A stretch of DNA of 7,674 nucleotides from Desulfobacterales bacterium (GTDB taxonomy: Bacteria > Desulfobacterota > Desulfobacteria > Desulfobacterales > JAFDCJ01), in NCBI GenBank assembly GCA_029932495.1, contig JAOZPY010000112.1:1-7674 (forward strand). The letters are read 5' to 3'. The notes under the pieces were generated by a model, which saw nothing but the letters and a program-made list of their open reading frames with translations, was not told the DNA's origin and did no database searches. A program made the position numbers and the translations under genes. This document shows positions 6,961 to 7,674 of this stretch, piece after piece. Position 1 is the first letter of the stretch, and each line of letters starts with the position of its first letter.

Positions 6961-6984
6961 GGGGATGCTGAATTTTTCATCCCC
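6961..6984 (-). terminator. Candidate terminator hairpin after secA
   Basis: On the minus strand a perfect 7-bp stem, GGGGATG/CATCCCC (6984-6978 with 6967-6961), encloses a 10-nt loop 12 bases after the secA stop codon. It is followed only by TTTAC, a poor U-tract, so termination may be partial. The TTT also begins the predicted -35 box of the clpS promoter. Confidence 0.4.
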
Positions 6985-6996
6985 GCGCAACGGTTG

Positions 6997-7674
6997 CTAT
7001 CGCCCGCAGCATTTTTTGTATTTTTTCCCGCTGCCGCAGGGGCATGGATCGTTGCGGCCAATTTTTTTGGATGCCCTTTTGGTCGGTTTTTGTTTTTCGC
7101 CGTCACCACCGGCGGAAAAAACCATCTGCTGCTCCGGTGGCTTGCGGATCGTTTCAATTTTTTCCGGTTCGGCAATCTGAATACGAAACAGGATCCCCAG
7201 GGTTTCTTCCTTGATCCGGTGGATCATCTCCTGGAACATCTCATAGCCTTCTTTTTTATAGATCACCAGCGGGTCCTGCTGGGCGTAACCGCGCAGCCCT
7301 ATGCCTTCTTTGAGGTGATCCATGGAAAGCAGGTGATCTTTCCAGAGATTGTCCACGGTCTGGAGCATGACCACCCGCTCCAGCTGCCGGAAATCTTCCT
7401 CACCGACGGCAGCTTCACGCTGATCATACAGCCGGGCAGCATTTTCGTAAATCAATTCGGCCAGTCCATCCCGGTTGAGCCCGTCTGAGGTCTCGGCATC
7501 AAAGTCCGGCAGACGGAAATTAAACTGCTTGTAAACCGCGGCTTTGAGTCCCTTCAAATCCCACTCGTCGGCCGGCACACGGTCCTCGGCAAAAATGGCG
7601 GCGATTTCTTCGGCCTTTCCGCGGATCATTTCCAAAATCGAGGGCTTCAGGCTTTTGCCGGCCAGCGCTTCCCG
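6997..7674 (-). CDS. secA: SecA, preprotein translocase ATPase (C-terminal part; 5' end outside window)
   Basis: SecA is the motor ATPase that drives unfolded preproteins through SecYEG at the inner membrane. Only the last 225 residues are here: the frame is open to the window edge at 7674 and the N-terminal motor domains lie outside. The family hallmark of the helical scaffold region is clear: RVVMLQTVDNLWKDHL, then MDHLKEGIGLRGYAQQDPL and YEMFQEM. A variable, charged linker follows, then the zinc-binding tail DPCPCGSGKKYKKCCGR, which binds SecB and phospholipids in well-studied relatives. The fourth ligand is Cys (Cys-Cys) rather than the Cys-His of E. coli; both forms are common in the family. 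The stop codon at 6997 is followed by a terminator-like hairpin and then the clpS promoter region. Confidence 0.97.
   Translation of the reverse strand, partial: REALAGKSLKPSILEMIRGKAEEIAAIFAEDRVPADEWDLKGLKAAVYKQFNFRLPDFDAETSDGLNRDGLAELIYENAARLYDQREAAVGEEDFRQLERVVMLQTVDNLWKDHLLSMDHLKEGIGLRGYAQQDPLVIYKKEGYEMFQEMIHRIKEETLGILFRIQIAEPEKIETIRKPPEQQMVFSAGGDGEKQKPTKRASKKIGRNDPCPCGSGKKYKKCCGR

Noticed and set aside
6879..6977. Small minus-strand ORF (ATG at 6977, 33 codons) in the secA-clpS gap
   Set aside because: Its start overlaps the terminator hairpin, it lacks a clear ribosome binding site, it lies mostly over the predicted promoter, and its product is not recognisable.

Overview
This window looks like ordinary, densely packed chromosomal housekeeping DNA from a moderately GC-rich bacterium. 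The protein flavour suggests a deltaproteobacterial or Thermodesulfobacteriota (sulfate-reducer-like) organism. This rests on a SelB with a full C-terminal winged-helix arm, proteobacterial-type ClpS/ClpA and Aat, and a SecA tail ending in a Cys-Cys zinc motif. The taxonomic call is an inference from sequence recognition, not a search. There are no rRNA or tRNA genes, insertion sequences, CRISPR arrays, phage genes or plasmid genes. No intergenic gap exceeds about 190 bases.

Layout: bases 1-1706 (+) are selB, the selenocysteine-specific elongation factor, cut off at its 5' end by the window edge. It converges on a minus-strand gene train across a 103-bp gap. That gap holds a large imperfect inverted repeat with U-rich flanks, a probable bidirectional terminator. 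The remaining genes are all on the minus strand and are read from the right edge leftwards: the 3' end of secA (7674-6997), clpS (6807-6493), clpA (6489-4192), aat (4132-3434), a HIT-family phosphoramidase gene (3331-3002) and hemW (2988-1810).

How the genes work together: clpS, clpA and aat form a nearly complete bacterial Leu/N-degron module. Aat adds Leu or Phe to N-terminal Arg or Lys. ClpS binds the resulting hydrophobic N-terminus. ClpA unfolds the delivered substrate for ClpP, which is not in the window. Key residues are visible in all three proteins, and the order resembles the clpS-clpA...aat neighbourhood of Escherichia coli. The module has a plausible sigma70-type promoter right after a secA terminator hairpin, and a structured leader of about 115 nt. 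The HIT and hemW genes are 13 bp apart and have their own candidate promoter with a perfect TTGACA -35 box plus a strong Shine-Dalgarno sequence. SecA (protein export), HemW (heme trafficking) and SelB (selenoprotein synthesis) are functionally independent neighbours.

I found no convincing undescribed system. The items most worth a second look are non-coding: the long inverted repeat between selB and hemW, the secA-terminator/clpS-promoter junction with a hairpin before the clpS ribosome binding site, and alternative hairpins in the HIT gene leader.
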